From: Rehmannia glutinosa
Lineage: Eukaryota; Streptophyta; Magnoliopsida; Lamiales; Orobanchaceae
Length of the DNA stretch: 64,000 bases
NCBI GenBank assembly: GCA_016081115.2
Contig: CM071935.1
Span: forward strand, 20,378,653 to 20,442,652
Direction: 5' to 3'
Positions 43,828-57,446 of this stretch are shown piece by piece (the first letter of the stretch is position 1; every line of letters begins with the position of its first letter). The position numbers were made by a program, and so were the translations under genes. Below the pieces are notes generated by a model that had not been told where the DNA came from, ran no database searches, and saw only the letters and a program-made list of their open reading frames with translations.

Positions 43828-45460
43828 GCAACATGATCCATCTCCTCCATATCACTATCAGTTGACTCATGGAGATGCTAATGTGTCCCTGTTTGCAAAC
43901 ACATCTTGGATTTCTCCAAGGCTTTGGCTCACTCCTCATCTTTCTCTTTCTCTTCATCCTTGATGAGTCGAAGGGTTTCCATGCAACTATCTTCATTTAG
44001 AGCTAATTGGACTGTTGCATGTCCAAGGAAGCTTAGAAGTTCTTCCTCTTCTTCAATAAACTTAGGGTGAGCGAACTGCTGCCTTAAGTAATCCAGCTTC
44101 CATGCCCTCCGCTCCCTCAGTATGCGCTGAATGTCCGGATAAACTGAAGAGTACATTATAAGATCATCATCATCATCTTCCTTTCTGGTCTCTTGAATGG
44201 CGGCTAATGGGGCGTGCTCCTCCTCAGATTCAACTACATCTGTCTGAGGAGGTGAGACAACCTGTTCTTCCACGGGCTTGGCTATCTCGGTTGTTTCTTT
44301 CTCCACTATCTCCCTATACAACTCGGGTCTTCTACGCTCTCGATCGAAAGACGATCTTCTCGCTCTTCAACTCTTTCTTGAGATCGCTTCTTCTTGAGCA
44401 TCAGTAGTCTCACTTGCCTTGTCCAGCTGAGTACCAGACTGGACAGTTTTCTCCAATTCAGATTTCCTGAACAACCGTCTTCGCTTCGTGGCAACCAACG
44501 GAATCTCTGGTTCTACTCATGTAAGCTCTTCAATGGTGAAGGCCTGTGTTTCAATAGATTCTTTCGTAGAAGCAATACCTTTACGGACTTGGCGACCGCT
44601 TCTTCTTCATGATTGAGAAAGAATTTGGGGTTCCTCCTTAGTCTTAGCTGCGGGGGCTTTGGGCTCAGCAGGCGGGGGCTTTTAGTTTGGCTTCGGGGGT
44701 AGGTGCCTTCTTCTGCGCACCATAGAGGTTCACCTTGAACATTCTCTTGTTTGCATGGAACGACTTTCCATGGCGCAATGTGATCCCCTTCACTTCCATC
44801 AAATGGCCAATGACAAGGCCATAACCCAGCAAACATCCAAAGGTCACATCCTCTTTATAGGATCGGTTGATCACATTCTGGCATACTCGGTTGAAGGCGA
44901 ACTCAACCCAGTTCACCTTCTTGTCTAGCATGATTGCAGCCATCACAATCAGCTTAGTCTTAGACAACTGATTGAAACTCCCAAACTTCATGTCGATGCA
45001 TTTGGACACGATGTCCATCAGCTTATGATAGTCTTCCTTAAGAAAATCCTTCTTAGTTGTATACACAAATTTTAGCGAAAGATACTCCGGTTTCAAACTT
45101 CCTTCCAAGCTGCAGCCAAGTTGACATCCTTCTCAACGATGTCCTTCATCCCTTCAGAGGGTAAGGAACAATGCTCAACAAGGTCCTTTGTAGTGGTTTT
45201 AATGGCCTTGATGTGGATGGGTGAACGGATTTCATCGTCGTGCACCTCGGCGTTCACATAGAACATTGCCACTTCCTCCAGATAAGTATGTGTGAACTAC
45301 ATCAATAGAAAGTCCTTCAGACCGGATTTTTCCAACTTTTCAGTTATCTTCTTCACCAGGGCACCATCCACGCCCTGCTTGATCATCCATGCAAAATCCA
45401 CGGACGCTCCAGTGTGGATTTTCTCAGATAGCAAAGTGAAATCATGGTTTGCAGCCATTT
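43828..45460 (-). pseudogene. Sirevirus ORF3, proximal part (unit B)
   Basis: ORF3 starts about 600 bp after the end of pol, with MAANHDFTLLSEKIHTG at 45460. It continues with LEGSLKPEYLSLKFVYTTKKDFLKEDYH and NVINRSYKEDVTFGCLLGYGLVIG. This part resembles the 'putative plant transposon protein' type domain found in plant retroelement ORFs. A Pro/Lys linker and an acidic Glu-rich section (SPPQTDVVESEEEHAPL, LRERRAWKLDYLRQQF) follow. Several stops and frameshifts break it. It is cut at 43828 by the Gypsy LTR and continues at 61232. Its role is unknown. Confidence 0.65.
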
Positions 45461-46057
45461 CCAGAAGTTTTAACCAATTGAAAACGCAAAAAAAAACTGA
45501 ACTTGAATGGTAGGGTTTCGAACGGATTTGCAGAGAAAAAATGCTTTCTTCCTGAAGACGAGTAGGTTTGTGTGAGGAGAGAGAAAATGCAATTTTGTAT
45601 ACATGCAACATGAAAGGACGATTTTTGGAATTTGATATATTTGATCAAAATCAACGGTCAAGATTAATCCTTCAAAAACGCATTAAATGCATCAGCATTT
45701 ATATCCAATCATATGGTTTACTGTGCAGCTTTTGTACTGACATTCATAATTACGCTGATGTCATCCTTAAAAACATTCCCGTGCAGTTAAAACGACTGCG
45801 TTTTTGTCACTTAGCTCATAAATGATTCACCTTACTTCCAAAGTGACTTAGCTCTGTTTCTCTCTTCACATATCATCACTCAGCTATCAGCTAACTCGAT
45901 ACAGCTGACTTCCCGACTAGGCTGTTTCACTTCGCTGAAATGTGAAACTTGCTTGTTTTCTATTTTCTCATCTTCTATCTCTGTCGATTGAGTCTTCTAA
46001 GTAATCTAACTCAACTCAATTAACCCTAACTCATTCTTGAGCTCTTCAAACCTTGAT

Positions 46058-47470
46058 TCACATAATGGCTTTAGTGAATATGTCAGCTAACTGCTTATCA
46101 GTTGAGATGTATTCCAAAGTGACGTCTTTCTTTTCAACATGATCTCTTATAAAATAATATCTGACATCAATGTGATTTGTTCTTGAATGCAATACTGGAT
46201 TCTGAGTAATTGCAATGGCACTAGTGTTGTCACACATAACTGTAATATCTTTTTCTTCAATATCATAATCTCTCAGCTGCTGTCTCATCCATAAGACTTG
46301 GGCACAACAGCTGCTCGCGACTCTGTACTCTGCTTCAGCTGTGGATGTAGCTACTGAATTTTGTTTCTTGTTGAACCAAGAAACCAACCTATTTCCAAGC
46401 ATTTGACATGTACCTGAAGTACTCTTCATGTCAACTCTACATCCAGCATAGTCTGAGTCTGAGTATCCTACTAGCTTGAATCTTCTTTCCTTTGGATACC
46501 ATAAGCCGATTTCCTGGCATCCCTTCAAATACCTTAGGATTCTCTTAGCTATAGTCATGTGGCTCTCTTTTGGTGTAGATTGAAATCTGGCACGTACACC
46601 TACTGCAAAGGTGATGTTTGGCCTTCTTGTTGTTAGATAGAGCAAAGATCCAATGAGAGCTCTATATCTAGTTTGATCAACAGCTTTGCCATCGGCATCC
46701 ATGTCCATCTTGACTGATGTATTCATAGGAATCTTCAGAGAAGACTTCTCTTCCATACCAAATTTCTATATCAAATCTCTGGTATACTTGGTTGGCTTAT
46801 GAAGGTTCCATCCTTCAATTGCTTAACTTGAAGTCCTAAGAAGAAAGTCAGCTCTCCCATCATGCTCATCTTAAATTTGCCTTGCATGAGATTTGAGAAC
46901 TTGTCACACAGCTCTTTGTTTGTGGATCCAAAAATGATATCATCCACATATATTTGAACAAGCAGTATACTTTCTCCATCTTGATTCCTGAAGAGTGTTC
47001 TGTGAACCTTGCCTTTGGTGAATCCATTGTCAGTTAGAAACTGAGACAATATATCATACCATGCTCTTGGTGCTTGTTTCAATCCATACAATGCTTTCTT
47101 GAGCTTGTAGACCTTATCTCCAATAGTTTTCTGCTCAAAACCTGGAGGTTGTTAAATATAGATTTCTTCTTCTAACAGTCCATTTAGAAATGCACTCTTC
47201 ACATCCATTTGATATATAGTGAAGTTCTTGTGTGCGGCATAAGCAAGAAACATCCTTATTGCTACCAATCTGGCAACATGAGCAAAGGTTTCATCAAAAT
47301 CTATACCTTCTTTTGGCAATACCCTTTGGCTACCAATATTGCTTTGTTTCTTACAACAGATCCTTCCTCATTCATCTTGTTTCTGAATACACACTCAGTA
47401 ACAATAACATTTTGGTGGGTAGGCCTTTGAACTAATTCCCATACTTTGTTCCTTTCAAACTGATTCAGCT
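46058..47470 (-). pseudogene. Sirevirus reverse transcriptase / RNase H (unit B)
   Basis: From 47470 down: ELNQFERNKVW-like entry, degenerate N-terminal RT, then MYGLKQAPRAWYD, and QIYVDDIIFGSTNKEL with intact YVDD (47091-46771). A break near 46765 separates a long open part of 232 codons (46756-46058). That part carries the RNase H: GSLLYLTTRRPNI, VGYSDSDYAGCRVDMKSTSG, ATSTAEAEYRVAS, the HSRTNHIDVRYYFIRDHV stretch and DKQLADIFTKAIM. This order is that of Copia pol. Confidence 0.92.
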
Positions 47471-47474
47471 CTTC

Positions 47475-49060
47475 TTACATGGCCTGAATCCAATGCGTGT
47501 CATCCAGTGCTTGTGACATATCTTTAGGCTTTATTTGGGAAATAAAACAAGTGAACATAGCTTCATGATGTGCTCTGGATTTGGTTCTTATGCCATCTCT
47601 AACATATCCAATAACTAACTCAGGTGGATGGTCTCTCAGCCATCTCACATCAGGTTGGAGTAAGTCTGCTGGATTCAGCCGTCTTGCAGCTAAGTTGTCT
47701 TGAATAGCTCTTTCATCTTCATTCAGCTGTAGACCTTCCAGCTGTCTTTGAGATTCAACTATCTCATCATCATCAGGGTTGAGTGCTCTCACTTCAGCTT
47801 CAACATACGAACTCTTCTGCATTGTTGGCTGATTTAGCTTATCAGCTAACTCATCAATGTCTTCTCCATTCATATTTGGTTCATCAAAAACCACATGGAT
47901 AGATTCTTATGTGACCATAGTCCTCTTGTTCAGCACTATATAGGCTATACTCTTAGCTGAGTATCCCAAAAAGATACCTCATCAGCTTTAGCATCAAAAG
48001 CCTTCAAATTTTCATTGCCATTATTATGGATGAAGCATTTACATCCAAATATCTTGAAATATCCAACAGTTGGCTTTCTCAGTGTCCAAATCTCGTAGGG
48101 AGTCTTGGTCAATAGCCTCTTAATCATGTATCTATTTTGAGTATAGCATGATGTATTTATGGATTCAGCCCAAAATCTCTTAGGCAATCCAGCTTCAGCT
48201 AAAATAGTCGTTCCAGCTTCCTTGAGAGTCATGTTCCTTCTTTCAGCTACTCCATTCTGCTGTGGATTCCTTGCTATAGATAACTCATGAACAATACCAT
48301 TTTCAACACAAGACTGAGTTATTATCCCATTGACAAACTCAGTTCCCCTGTCAGATCTTATCTTTATAATGGTCTGACTCTTCTCATTTTGAACTCTTCT
48401 TTTTACACATGGATATTGTCCATGTATATCTTCAATAATCATCCACCACCACTAAGGTGTATTTCTTTCCACTGATGTTAGCTGGCTCAGCTGGTCCAAA
48501 TAAATCCATATGTAACAGATGTAATATCCTTGTTGAAGAAGGGCTTGGCTTATCCTCAATGATCCACAAGATGACTCTTGTATTAGGTTACAAGCTTGTT
48601 GATTGTTTTGAGGTTCAGATGACTCAACTTCTTATGCCACAGCCAACTTGATTCGGCTGTACTCCTTGCTAGCAGACATGTGATTGGTGTAGCAGTAGAC
48701 TAATCGACCACATACATATTCTTTTGCCTTGAACCTTGCAACAGTATTTCATTGGACTCAACATCTTTGATTTGGCATATTCCCATGTTGAATCCTACAT
48801 TGTAGCCCTTGTCACAGAGTTGACTGATGCTTAACAGGTTGAAGTTGAAGCCTTCAACATAAGCAACATCTGTGATCTCCAATCCATTTTTCTTGATGGA
48901 TCATGTGCCTTTGATCTCCTTTGGAGCTTCATTACCTCCAAATATAACTTTAGCACCTTTAATCTCCTTGAATCTTGACAGATTTCTCTTATTTTATGTC
49001 ATATGTCTGGAACAGCCACTATCCATGTACCAGGTTCCTTGGCACTCAGCTGTTCCTTGA
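47475..49060 (-). pseudogene. Sirevirus protease end / integrase (unit B)
   Basis: GAG_pre-integrase-like AYVEGFNFNLLSISQLCDKGYNV lies at 48870-48780. The integrase core follows at 48442-47945 with SDRGTEFVNG (second Asp) and NPQQNGVAERRN (Glu), then TPYEIWTLRKPTVGYFKIFGCKCF. The 47894-47475 part is an acidic integrase-RT linker ending at HWIQAM. Several frame breaks are present, including one near 48440 and one near 47930. Confidence 0.88.
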
Positions 49061-50851
49061 ACCTGCAATCAAGGAAATCAGTTTGTAGGTACCCATACTT
49101 GTCCAGGTCCTGGGGTTAGTGCTATAAGATGTTCCAACCAACCTATAGCCAGATGTCCTGACTCTAAAGGGTTGCCATCTATCAGTACCATAATCATAAT
49201 GCACTTTAGCAAATTGCTTAGGGGTATTAGGATCATACAACTGTCTCTTTTGTCTGTATGCCTATGTGTGTTTTAGCAATTGCTTTCTTGGGATAGTTAT
49301 GGAATCTCAAAGTGTAGTGCTTGGGTGCATATGTGTGCTGATAATAGATCTTTTACCTTGGGAATGACCTTTGCTGAGGTTGAGGTCTTTGCCATTTAGG
49401 CTTGTATCCCATAGGTCTTTGCTGATGTTTCACATTATTCCAATCATCTTGGTTTGGAAATTTTCTACCATTCCCATCATATGTATTTCTTTGATGAAAT
49501 TTCTGGGGTTTTTGGTAGCTCTGTTTGCTTCTTACAGAATATTTTCTGTTTGGAGTCTGCTGAGGGACTTGTCTGAATTTCTTCTCAGCTGTCCTTTCAG
49601 CATTCTCAACTAGCTTCTTTCCTTTCCCTTTATAACCAAGGCTAGTATAATTGTGATTGTACTTTAGAGTGAATGTGGGTGCAACATTTGGTGTTTTGGG
49701 TTTTTAGAATCCTTCATTACTTGAAGATCCCTTTTCCAGAATCACTCTTGGAGTTTGACTATACACAAAGGAATTAAATCATATGCATGTCTTGTCTCCA
49801 CATTCTTTTTGACTCATGATTAGTTCATCCAATGATTTGGATGCTTTTGTAAATGAGGCAATCACATGTTTAAGATCTTTTTCCCTCTTTTTTGTAGCAG
49901 CTAACTCTGCTATGATCTTGGCATTTTCAGCCTTCAGCTTAGTGTTCTTATCAGCTATGTGACTCAGAGTACTCAGCTCTTTTGTCAACTGTGAGTTTTG
50001 GCTTTTAAGCTGGCTGTTTTCCTCATTTAGAAGTGTGTGAGAGGTTTTAATGTGCTCAAAATCTTTCATCATTTTGCCTAATGAATCATAAATATCTGTG
50101 GGTGATGAAGTGTGTGTATCACAGTCACTATCATTTGAATCAGACTGAGATGAGTTAGAATGTACCTACTCTTCTTGATCTTGTTGATCTTGTTCTTTGT
50201 CCATGAGGCAGATTAAAGCCTCTTCTTATGTGTCACTTGAGTAGTCAGCTTCACTACTCTCTCGCCGATTTCTTTTTGCACTTGGCTGGCTCAGCAGTAT
50301 CGGCAACCAACATGGCTTTCTTTTTTTCCTGTCTTCTTTCCCTAAAGACTCTTTTTTCTTCTTCATTTCTATACTTGTTGACTGGTGGGTATGAACAGTC
50401 AACAGCAAAATGTTCTAGTTGTCTGCAATTCCAACACAGGTTTTCAGCTCTCTGATCAGTTCTGTCGGTCCTTTGATTATCAGCTCTCTGATAATCAGCT
50501 CTTTGATTCTCAGCTCTCTTGGGTGGCCTGTCCTCCCTTGCTTTGGAGGGTGTTGAATGTCTTCTGGAGGTCTCTTATTAAAGAATTTGATGAATCTTTT
50601 AACCATAAGTGCAATCTCCTCCTGGTCAATGATTTCCTTGGCTCAGCTCTTTTCCCATCACTGGCCAACAATGCAGCTGTCTTGGGTACAACTGTTTCCT
50701 CTTGCTCTTTCCTTCTCAGCTCAAACTCATAGGCTTTGAGGTCTGAGAATAGCTCATGATTGGATATGTTTGAGAGGTCCATTGAATGTCTCAGGGCCAT
50801 GACCTTCATTTCCCATTCAGCTGTGAGGGCTCTTAAAATCTTCATACACAT
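49061..50851 (-). pseudogene. Sirevirus gag, C-terminal part (unit B)
   Basis: UBN2-type gag continues (MKILRALTAEWEMKVMALR, SNISNHELFSDLKAYEFEL) from the nested insertion point. It is followed by an intact CCHC zinc knuckle CWNCRQLEHFAVDC at 50436-50395. A coiled coil rich in Leu/Lys/Glu comes next (ENSQLKSQNSQLTKELSTL, 50072-49779), then a Tyr/Arg/Gln-rich basic stretch down to about 49060. Long gag with a coiled coil after the knuckle is typical of Sireviruses. Frames are interrupted. Confidence 0.82.
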
Positions 50852-50866
50852 CTCATTATGTGTATA

Positions 50867-52136
50867 TGTTAGTCCAAATGGCTACAATAATCTAGAGGGG
50901 GGTGAATAGATTATGCCGATTTTTCGCAAATCACCCTCTTTTTCGAAACAACGAGTAAATAACAAGAATGTAAATGCGGAAAATAAACAACACTCGTTGA
51001 TTTAAAGAGGTTCAACCCACCTAGGGCCTAATCCTCTACCACCCGAGTATCTCCGGGATGGATTTCAAAAAGAAAAAAAGATTTTATTAATTTACCAAAA
51101 ATTAATACAACACCTTGAGGATTACCACAACCCTCTTTCACCACCTTGAGGATTACCACAACCCTCTTACAACACCTTTGAAGATTACCACAACCTTCAA
51201 ACACCTATCACCTAGATCACCCAAGCGTATTCTTACCACAAGAATACTCACAAGGATGTCTTGTGTTGAATGATGACCAAAATCAAGATTACAACTCAAT
51301 AATGATTGATACAATATGAGTACAAGTGTAATCAAGAATTGAAAGCCTAGACCTCAAATAAGTGCAAGTGAAAGTGCTTAGGCTAATACAACAAGATATA
51401 TGAAAGTGTTTGCTCAATTGCTCTTTGCTTGTATATTGTGTGTTGTATCTTGTTGCTTGAATGAAGCCTCTATTTATAGGAGAGGACTTGGCTTTCATTT
51501 CCGACATTGGCTCCTCCTTGGGGAGTGATTTGCTGCAAAAGAAACCATTTAAAATCAATATAGTCATTAGAAATCAATCCCACAAAATAGGGAAAAGTTG
51601 TCCAAAACGCAACGGATAGTTTGCTTTGATAAACATGGGGTTCGACCGTCACAAGCAGAGATAAGATTGAAATTGAATTCTCGCGAATTTTTACACAGGG
51701 GGGACCGGTCGAAGGGGGTGCGACCGTCGCTTTTAGTCGTGACCGGTTGCCGCCTTGAAGATTTTACGAAACAGAGAAGTCCGGAATAAAAATCCAACTC
51801 CCAGTGCATGTCGCCACGGCCGACGGGCCGACCGCACCGGCCGCCCCACTGGTCGACCGGCCGCCCGCCTATTTTTCTTATGTCCCATTTTCTCGTTTCT
51901 CGGCTCAACTCAGGTACGGGTTGCCCTAAAGGGCGACCGGTCGAGCCTGAAACAAATGTGTTGTCCAATGTTTTATTGAAAATAAACTTCAAGAAATACT
52001 CCGAAAAATAGTAAAAACATTTTAAGTTGATCAGAAGTATTTAGACAACATTTAGGGACACAATTTTGGTTTAAAAACTTATTTGATCAAAATCGAACAT
52101 AATCATCAAAATCATGATAAAAACATTTATCCAACA
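50867..52136 (-). repeat. 3' LTR of Copia 50867-58708
   Basis: On the minus strand TGTTGGATAA to GGACTAACA. The minus-strand TATA box CTATAAATAG lies at 51470-51479. A GC-rich stretch of ACCGG/CCGGT motifs lies at 51640-51945. Confidence 0.93.
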
Positions 52137-52151
52137 AACTCCCCCTTTTTG
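52137..52151 (-). promoter_or_regulatory. Polypurine tract
   Basis: On the minus strand aaaaagggggagtt abuts the LTR start TGTTGGAT. Confidence 0.85.
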
Positions 52152-53329
52152 ATGATTACAAACCAAAACAATTTTCTTGAGGACGATTTGAAAGCCAAAT
52201 AAAATTTTCGGTTTTACGAGTAAACTATCCGTTAGAAGTATTTCATACAAAGCTCCCCCTATTTATGAGCATATCAACAAACGATTATTATAAGTAAGAA
52301 GCACAAGCTATAACAAGCTTACATAGAATGCATCATGAGCTAAGGAGCTCCCCCTGTCACAAAACTGATAATCAATTTCATCCGAGTCCAAAATTCAAGC
52401 CATGGACTAGGTATTAGAGTCCACAATACTTATTAAGCTTTTTTATTAGCTTTTCTTGAGCTAACGAGCCAATATCCTGTTTCTCCCCTTTGGAATCATC
52501 AAAAAGAATGTTAGAATGGTGAAAACACCATACAATAATATCAAAGTGCGCCAAAGGGACGGTTTATTAACCGTTGAGCAATTAAAGCATAATAATCCAA
52601 GGAAATGGGAGAAATGTAATATGAAGAGTTCATACGCTTGTTTTGTTTGTCAAAACATGATCTCAATAAGTATAGAAAACTTTTGAAAGCAAGAGAATCA
52701 TGTATAAGTTGAAATTTTCATTGCGACATATCATCGAACACCTTGTGTGCATTAAAAATAAAAGAGGTTGTATATAACCTTTGTAAATGGTTCAAGCCAA
52801 AAATTTTCAACATCAATTCAAGTCAATCATCATACATAACAACACAACAACCAAGCTCATCATGATCATACGAAAATTACATCAAAAATTTTCAAGAAAC
52901 TCGAAAACTCAAGGGTTCAACCCAATTGAGCAAAAGAAGCGAAATTCTTACCATTTGATCGGAAAGAGTGAGCCATAATGAACATGATTATGCTATATAA
53001 TGTCCATGTTGTGTAAAATATGCATGAAATACATTTTTGAATGAAATGTGAGTGAATTTGGCAAAGGGGACGAAAAATGGCCAAAAATTTGTTAAAATGA
53101 AGAATGCTGAAGACAGAACGTTTAAAAGCCAAAATATAGCTTAGGGCGACCGGTCGAGGTTGAGGGCGACCGTTGCCCTCAACTCCTTCACCACCACTGT
53201 CTTGTCGCTTTTTCCAAAATCCGAATTTTCAACCAAAAATCCGATTTTTTGCCCCTAAGTTTTAAAAATGTGCACAATGCAAACGTAAGCTTCATTCAAT
53301 ATGTATTATGCCTAACCGAGCTCGTATTG

Positions 53330-54844
53330 ATGAAACAGTCTCGGAAGATAGCGGTTTTGTGAAAATATCCGCTAATTGATCTTGAGATGGTACAAAGGAT
53401 ATCTCAATTTTACGTTTTGAAACACAATCCCTTAGAAAATGATGTCGAATCTCAATATGTTTAGTACGGTTATGATGAACCGGGTTTTGAGCAATATTTA
53501 TAGCGGATATATTATCACAAAAGATAGGTACATTTTCAAAAGATCATTTGTAATCCGCTAAGGTTTGTTTCATCCAAAGAAGTTGAGTACAACAAAATGC
53601 GGCGAAATATATTCGCCGGCCGTTGAAAGAGACACACGCTTTGCTTCTTTGAAAACCAAGAAACTAGGCAATCGCTTAAAAATTGACATGATCCTAAGTA
53701 CTTTTCCGATCATCAATATTTCCCGCATAGTCCGAATCACTATAACCTTTAAGAGAAAAATTTTCATTCTTTGGATAAAAAAACCATATTGAATGGTGCC
53801 TTTCAAATATCGAAAAATCCTTTTAACGGCACTCATGTGAGATCCTTTGGGATTGCTTTGAAAACGAGCACATAGGCATACGGCATGAAGAATGTCCGGT
53901 CTACTAGCGGTTAAATAAAGTAAACTACCAATCATACCTCGATACTTTGATTCATCCACGGACTTGCATTTCTCATCTTTGTCAATTTTGACATTTGTTG
54001 CCATAGGAGTAGAGACGGTTCTTCCTTCTTCAATGCCGAACTTTTTCAAAAGTTCTTTTGTATACTTTGATTGCGAAATACAAATACCTTCTTGACATTG
54101 CTTAATTTGAAGTCCGAGAAAGAAGTTAAGCTCCCCCATCATACTCATCTCGAATTCTCCTTGCATTAACTTAGAAAATTTCTTGCACAAAGAATCATTA
54201 GTAGCACCAAAGATAATATCATCAACATATATTTGCACAAGTAAACAATCTTGCCCTTTTTCAAAAACAAATAGAGTTGTATCAACTTTACCTCTTATAA
54301 AACCATTTTGTAAAAGAAAAGAACTAAGTCTATCATACCATGCACGTGGTGCTTGTTTTAAACCATACAAGGCCTTTTTAAGTTTATAAACATCATTAGG
54401 CCTAGAAAAATTTTCAAACCCCGGAGGTTGTTTTACATAGACTTCTTCTTGAATGAAACCATTTAAGAAACCGGATTTAACATCCATTTGGTAAAGCTTG
54501 AAATTTTTGAAACAAGAATAGGCAAGTAAAATACGAATAGCTTCTAAACGTGCTACGGGTGCAAAAGTTTCATCATAATCAATACCTTCTTCTTGACAAT
54601 ACCCTTGAGCTACTAACCTTGCCTTGTTTCGAACAATGTTCCCTTGATCATCAAGTTTGTTCCGAAATACCCATTTAGTACCAATAATAGTTTGAGATGG
54701 AGGACAAGGTACCAATTCCCATACATCATTTCTTTTAAATTGATTCAACTCTTCTTGCATTTCCAAAAACCAATCATATATCATCCTCAATAGCCTCCTT
54801 GGCATTTTTAGGCTCTTTTTGAGAAATAAGAGCTTTCTCGGCAA
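53330..54844 (-). pseudogene. Copia reverse transcriptase / RNase H
   Basis: The open part 54844-53570 carries WELVPCPPSQTIIGTKWVF, KARLVAQGYCQEEGIDYDETF, KLYQMDVKSGFLNGF, KKALYGLKQAPRAWYDRL and an intact QIYVDDIIFGATN box. The YTKELLKKFGIEEGR and GSLLYLTASRPDI stretch follows. RNase H then shifts frame near 53780 (SLSTAGEYIS in place of the normal STAEAEY). Its tail (ADIFTKPL type) lies at 53470-53330. Downstream 52152-53329 is non-coding, with a second small ACCGGTC cluster at 53139-53170. Confidence 0.93.
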
Positions 54845-56377
54845 ATTTTCTCCGAGTCATCACTTTGTCAAGGGGATCACCAATAATAAGATCTTTTGGG
54901 TGATCTCCCTTAAATTTCAATGCAACGGGAAGATCCGAGATATCACCTGTATCTTCTTGAGGACCATTTGAAGTGGACGGTTGATCATTTGATGTAGATG
55001 GTTGATCATCAATTTGAACAATTTGTTCAATAATATCCTCCTCATCACTTTCATCATTAGGAATTCTTTCAACTCCCGAAGCTTCATTGAATTTAACATG
55101 GATGGATTCTTCAACAACTCCACTAGTCTTATTGTAAACCCGATATGCTTTGCTTTTTGTTGAATATCCCATAAATATCCCTTCATCGGCCTTAGGATCA
55201 AGTTTGTCCAATTGATCCTTGGTATTCAAAATAAAGCATTTACAACCAAATATCTTGAAATAACTAATATTTGGAGTTCTACCTTTCCAAAGCTCATATG
55301 GAGTTTTATTCATTTTAGACGAATATAAACTCGATTAATGACATAGCAAGCGGTACTTATGGCTTCGCCCAAAAATACTTTGGAAGTGAAAATTCATTGA
55401 GCATGGACCGACTCATTTCTTGCAATGTCCGATTTTTCCGTTCGGCTACTCCATTTTGTTGAGGTGTCCTTGAGCCGAGAAATTATGAGCATATCCTTTG
55501 GTTTCACAAAATACTCTAAATTCACCGTCAAATTCTCCACCTCGATCGCTTGAATAGACTTGATAGTATCTTCTTTTTCATTCTCAATAAGTCTACACAA
55601 CTTAACAAACTCATTAACAAAGATCGTTTTTATTGGTAAGAAAAAGAGCCCAAGTATATCTCGAAAAATCATCGACTATAACAAAAGTGTAATGTTTTCC
55701 ACTTAGACTAGCCATACCAATGTCCCCGTACAAATCAAGGTGAAGCATTTGTAGGGGTTTGGTTGTGGAAATTTCATTTTGGGCTTAAAACTACTTTTAA
55801 CTAATTTGTTCTTTTGACAAGTGTCACATAAGCCAAGATTTTCAAAATTCAATTTGGGTAGTCCTTTCACATGTTGGTTTTTGTAAATATTTTTCAAATT
55901 CTTGTATCCAACATGTCCAAGTCGCCTATGCCATAAACTAGTTAAATCATTATTGGCGACTAAACAAGAAACATTTTGACTAACCAAATCACTTGTACAA
56001 ATTTTGTAAAGATTGCCTTTTCTATTTGCTTCACAAATAATTTCACCATTTTTAAGTATAAGGCATTTTTCTTTATTAAAGGAAACATCATATTTTGAAT
56101 CACAAAGTTGGCTAACACTTATCAAATTAAACTTAAGCCCTTCAACTAATAGAACATTACTAAGAGAGAAAGAAGAGTTACCAATTTCTCCATTTTCAAG
56201 AATCTTTCCTTTGCCATTGCCGAACATGACCATACCCTCTTCATGGAGTTTGATGTTGGTAAAAAGTTCTCTCTTCCCGGTCATATGGCGTGAACATCCA
56301 CTGTCCACGAGCCATTTTGAATCTTCCATTGTGGTTATAGCCCCTATTACCTCATTGTTTTCATCGTCTATAGCCAT
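54774..56377 (-). pseudogene. Copia protease / integrase
   Basis: Protease active site WLVDSGCSRHMTG (Asp at residue 25 of the 56377 frame). GAG_pre-integrase LISVSQLCDSKYDV and an integrase zinc part WHRRLGHVGYKNL...CDTCQKNK follow. The D-D-E core from about 55730 to 55390 is split over frames (EFDGEFRVFCET- and RNSVHAQ-like pieces). A frame 55313-54774 carries TPYELWKGRTPNISYFKIFGC and an acidic linker. At least three frame breaks occur, so a single polyprotein is not possible as written. Confidence 0.9.
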
Positions 56378-56494
56378 GAGACCGTGTTCGGTTTCTCCTT
56401 CCTCATCGGTTGTTTCGAGTAGTTCATCCCACGTTTTGACTTCCGCATTTAGAGCCTTCTTTTTGTGAAAGGCTTCCTTTTCTTTTGCTCCTCT

Positions 56495-57389
56495 TCATCG
56501 AGCTTCGCAATCGACAATGAAGTGCCCGGTTTTCCGTGATTTAAAGCAAGCATTATCTCTTGGTTTTCTTGCTTTATTTTTATTCACAAATTTTGCAAAT
56601 TTTCGAACAAGTGCGGCCGTCTCCTCATCATCATCATCATTATTATCATAGTATGCATTATTAGAAGAAGAAGCAAGACCTTTAGGAACAATTTGCATAC
56701 CCGATTGATTTGTGGATGGTTTGGAATTTTTTCTCTCCTTGAGATAGACTTCATAGATGAGTAGATTTCCAATAAGCTCATCAAACTTGAGTGTCTCAAG
56801 ATTTTGTGCCTCCGTGATTGCCGTTACTTTTTCGGACCATGACCCGGGAAGTGCATTTAATACCTTGGTCACCTTGTCTTCTTCGGAGATGACTTTGCCG
56901 AGGGCCACTAGAGGATTGACAATATTGTCAAGCCTTTCCACCATCTTGGAGATGCTTTCGCCATCATACATGTTAAAGTTTTCGAAGTCTTTAACAAGCA
57001 TGGTCTTTCTTGCTTGCTTGACTTTCTTAGTCCCTTCATAGATTGTCTCCAATTTTCCCCAAACCTCATGTGCCGACCTTATGCCTCTTATGCGATTGTA
57101 CTCGATGGCGGTAAGAGAACAATGCAAAATATTTAAGGCCTTACCGTTTAGAGAAAGCCTTTTTGTCGTTTTCATCAAACTCCTTGAAAGGTTTAGGAGC
57201 CAAGGTGCCATCCTCCGATTTCTTTGTTGGTTGATCAACTCCTTCAATGACCACATTCCAAATGTCGAACCCGCACCCTTGTAGGAAGCACTCCATACGG
57301 TCTTTCCAAAATGCGTAGTTGTTGGCGTCGAATAGTGGTGGCTTATTGGTGGAGGCGCCGGTGGTGAGATGAGCATCATTAGTAGCCAT
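56495..57389 (-). pseudogene. Copia gag, frameshifted, knuckle Cys to Ser
   Basis: MATNDAHLTTGAS, KPPLFDANNYAFWKDRMECF and the CGFDIWNVVIEG block lead to a frameshift near 57160. The second frame then reads LSLNGKALNILHCSL, VWGKLETIYEGT, NFNMYDGESISKMVERL and LNALPGSWSEKVTAI. The zinc knuckle reads CFKSRKTGHFIVDC; the second Cys is Ser (codon 56537-56539). Confidence 0.92.
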
Positions 57390-57431
57390 GGATCTTTCCT
57401 CTTTACTCGGAACGAGCTAGCCAAAGAGTTT

Positions 57432-57446
57432 GGCTTTGATACCACT
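57432..57446 (-). promoter_or_regulatory. Primer binding site, initiator Met-tRNA type
   Basis: On the minus strand AGTGGTATCAAAGCC, one base different from the standard TGGTATCAGAGCC, directly after the 5' LTR. Confidence 0.88.

Noticed and set aside
56013..56468. 151-codon plus-strand frame
   Set aside because: Antisense of the Copia protease region.
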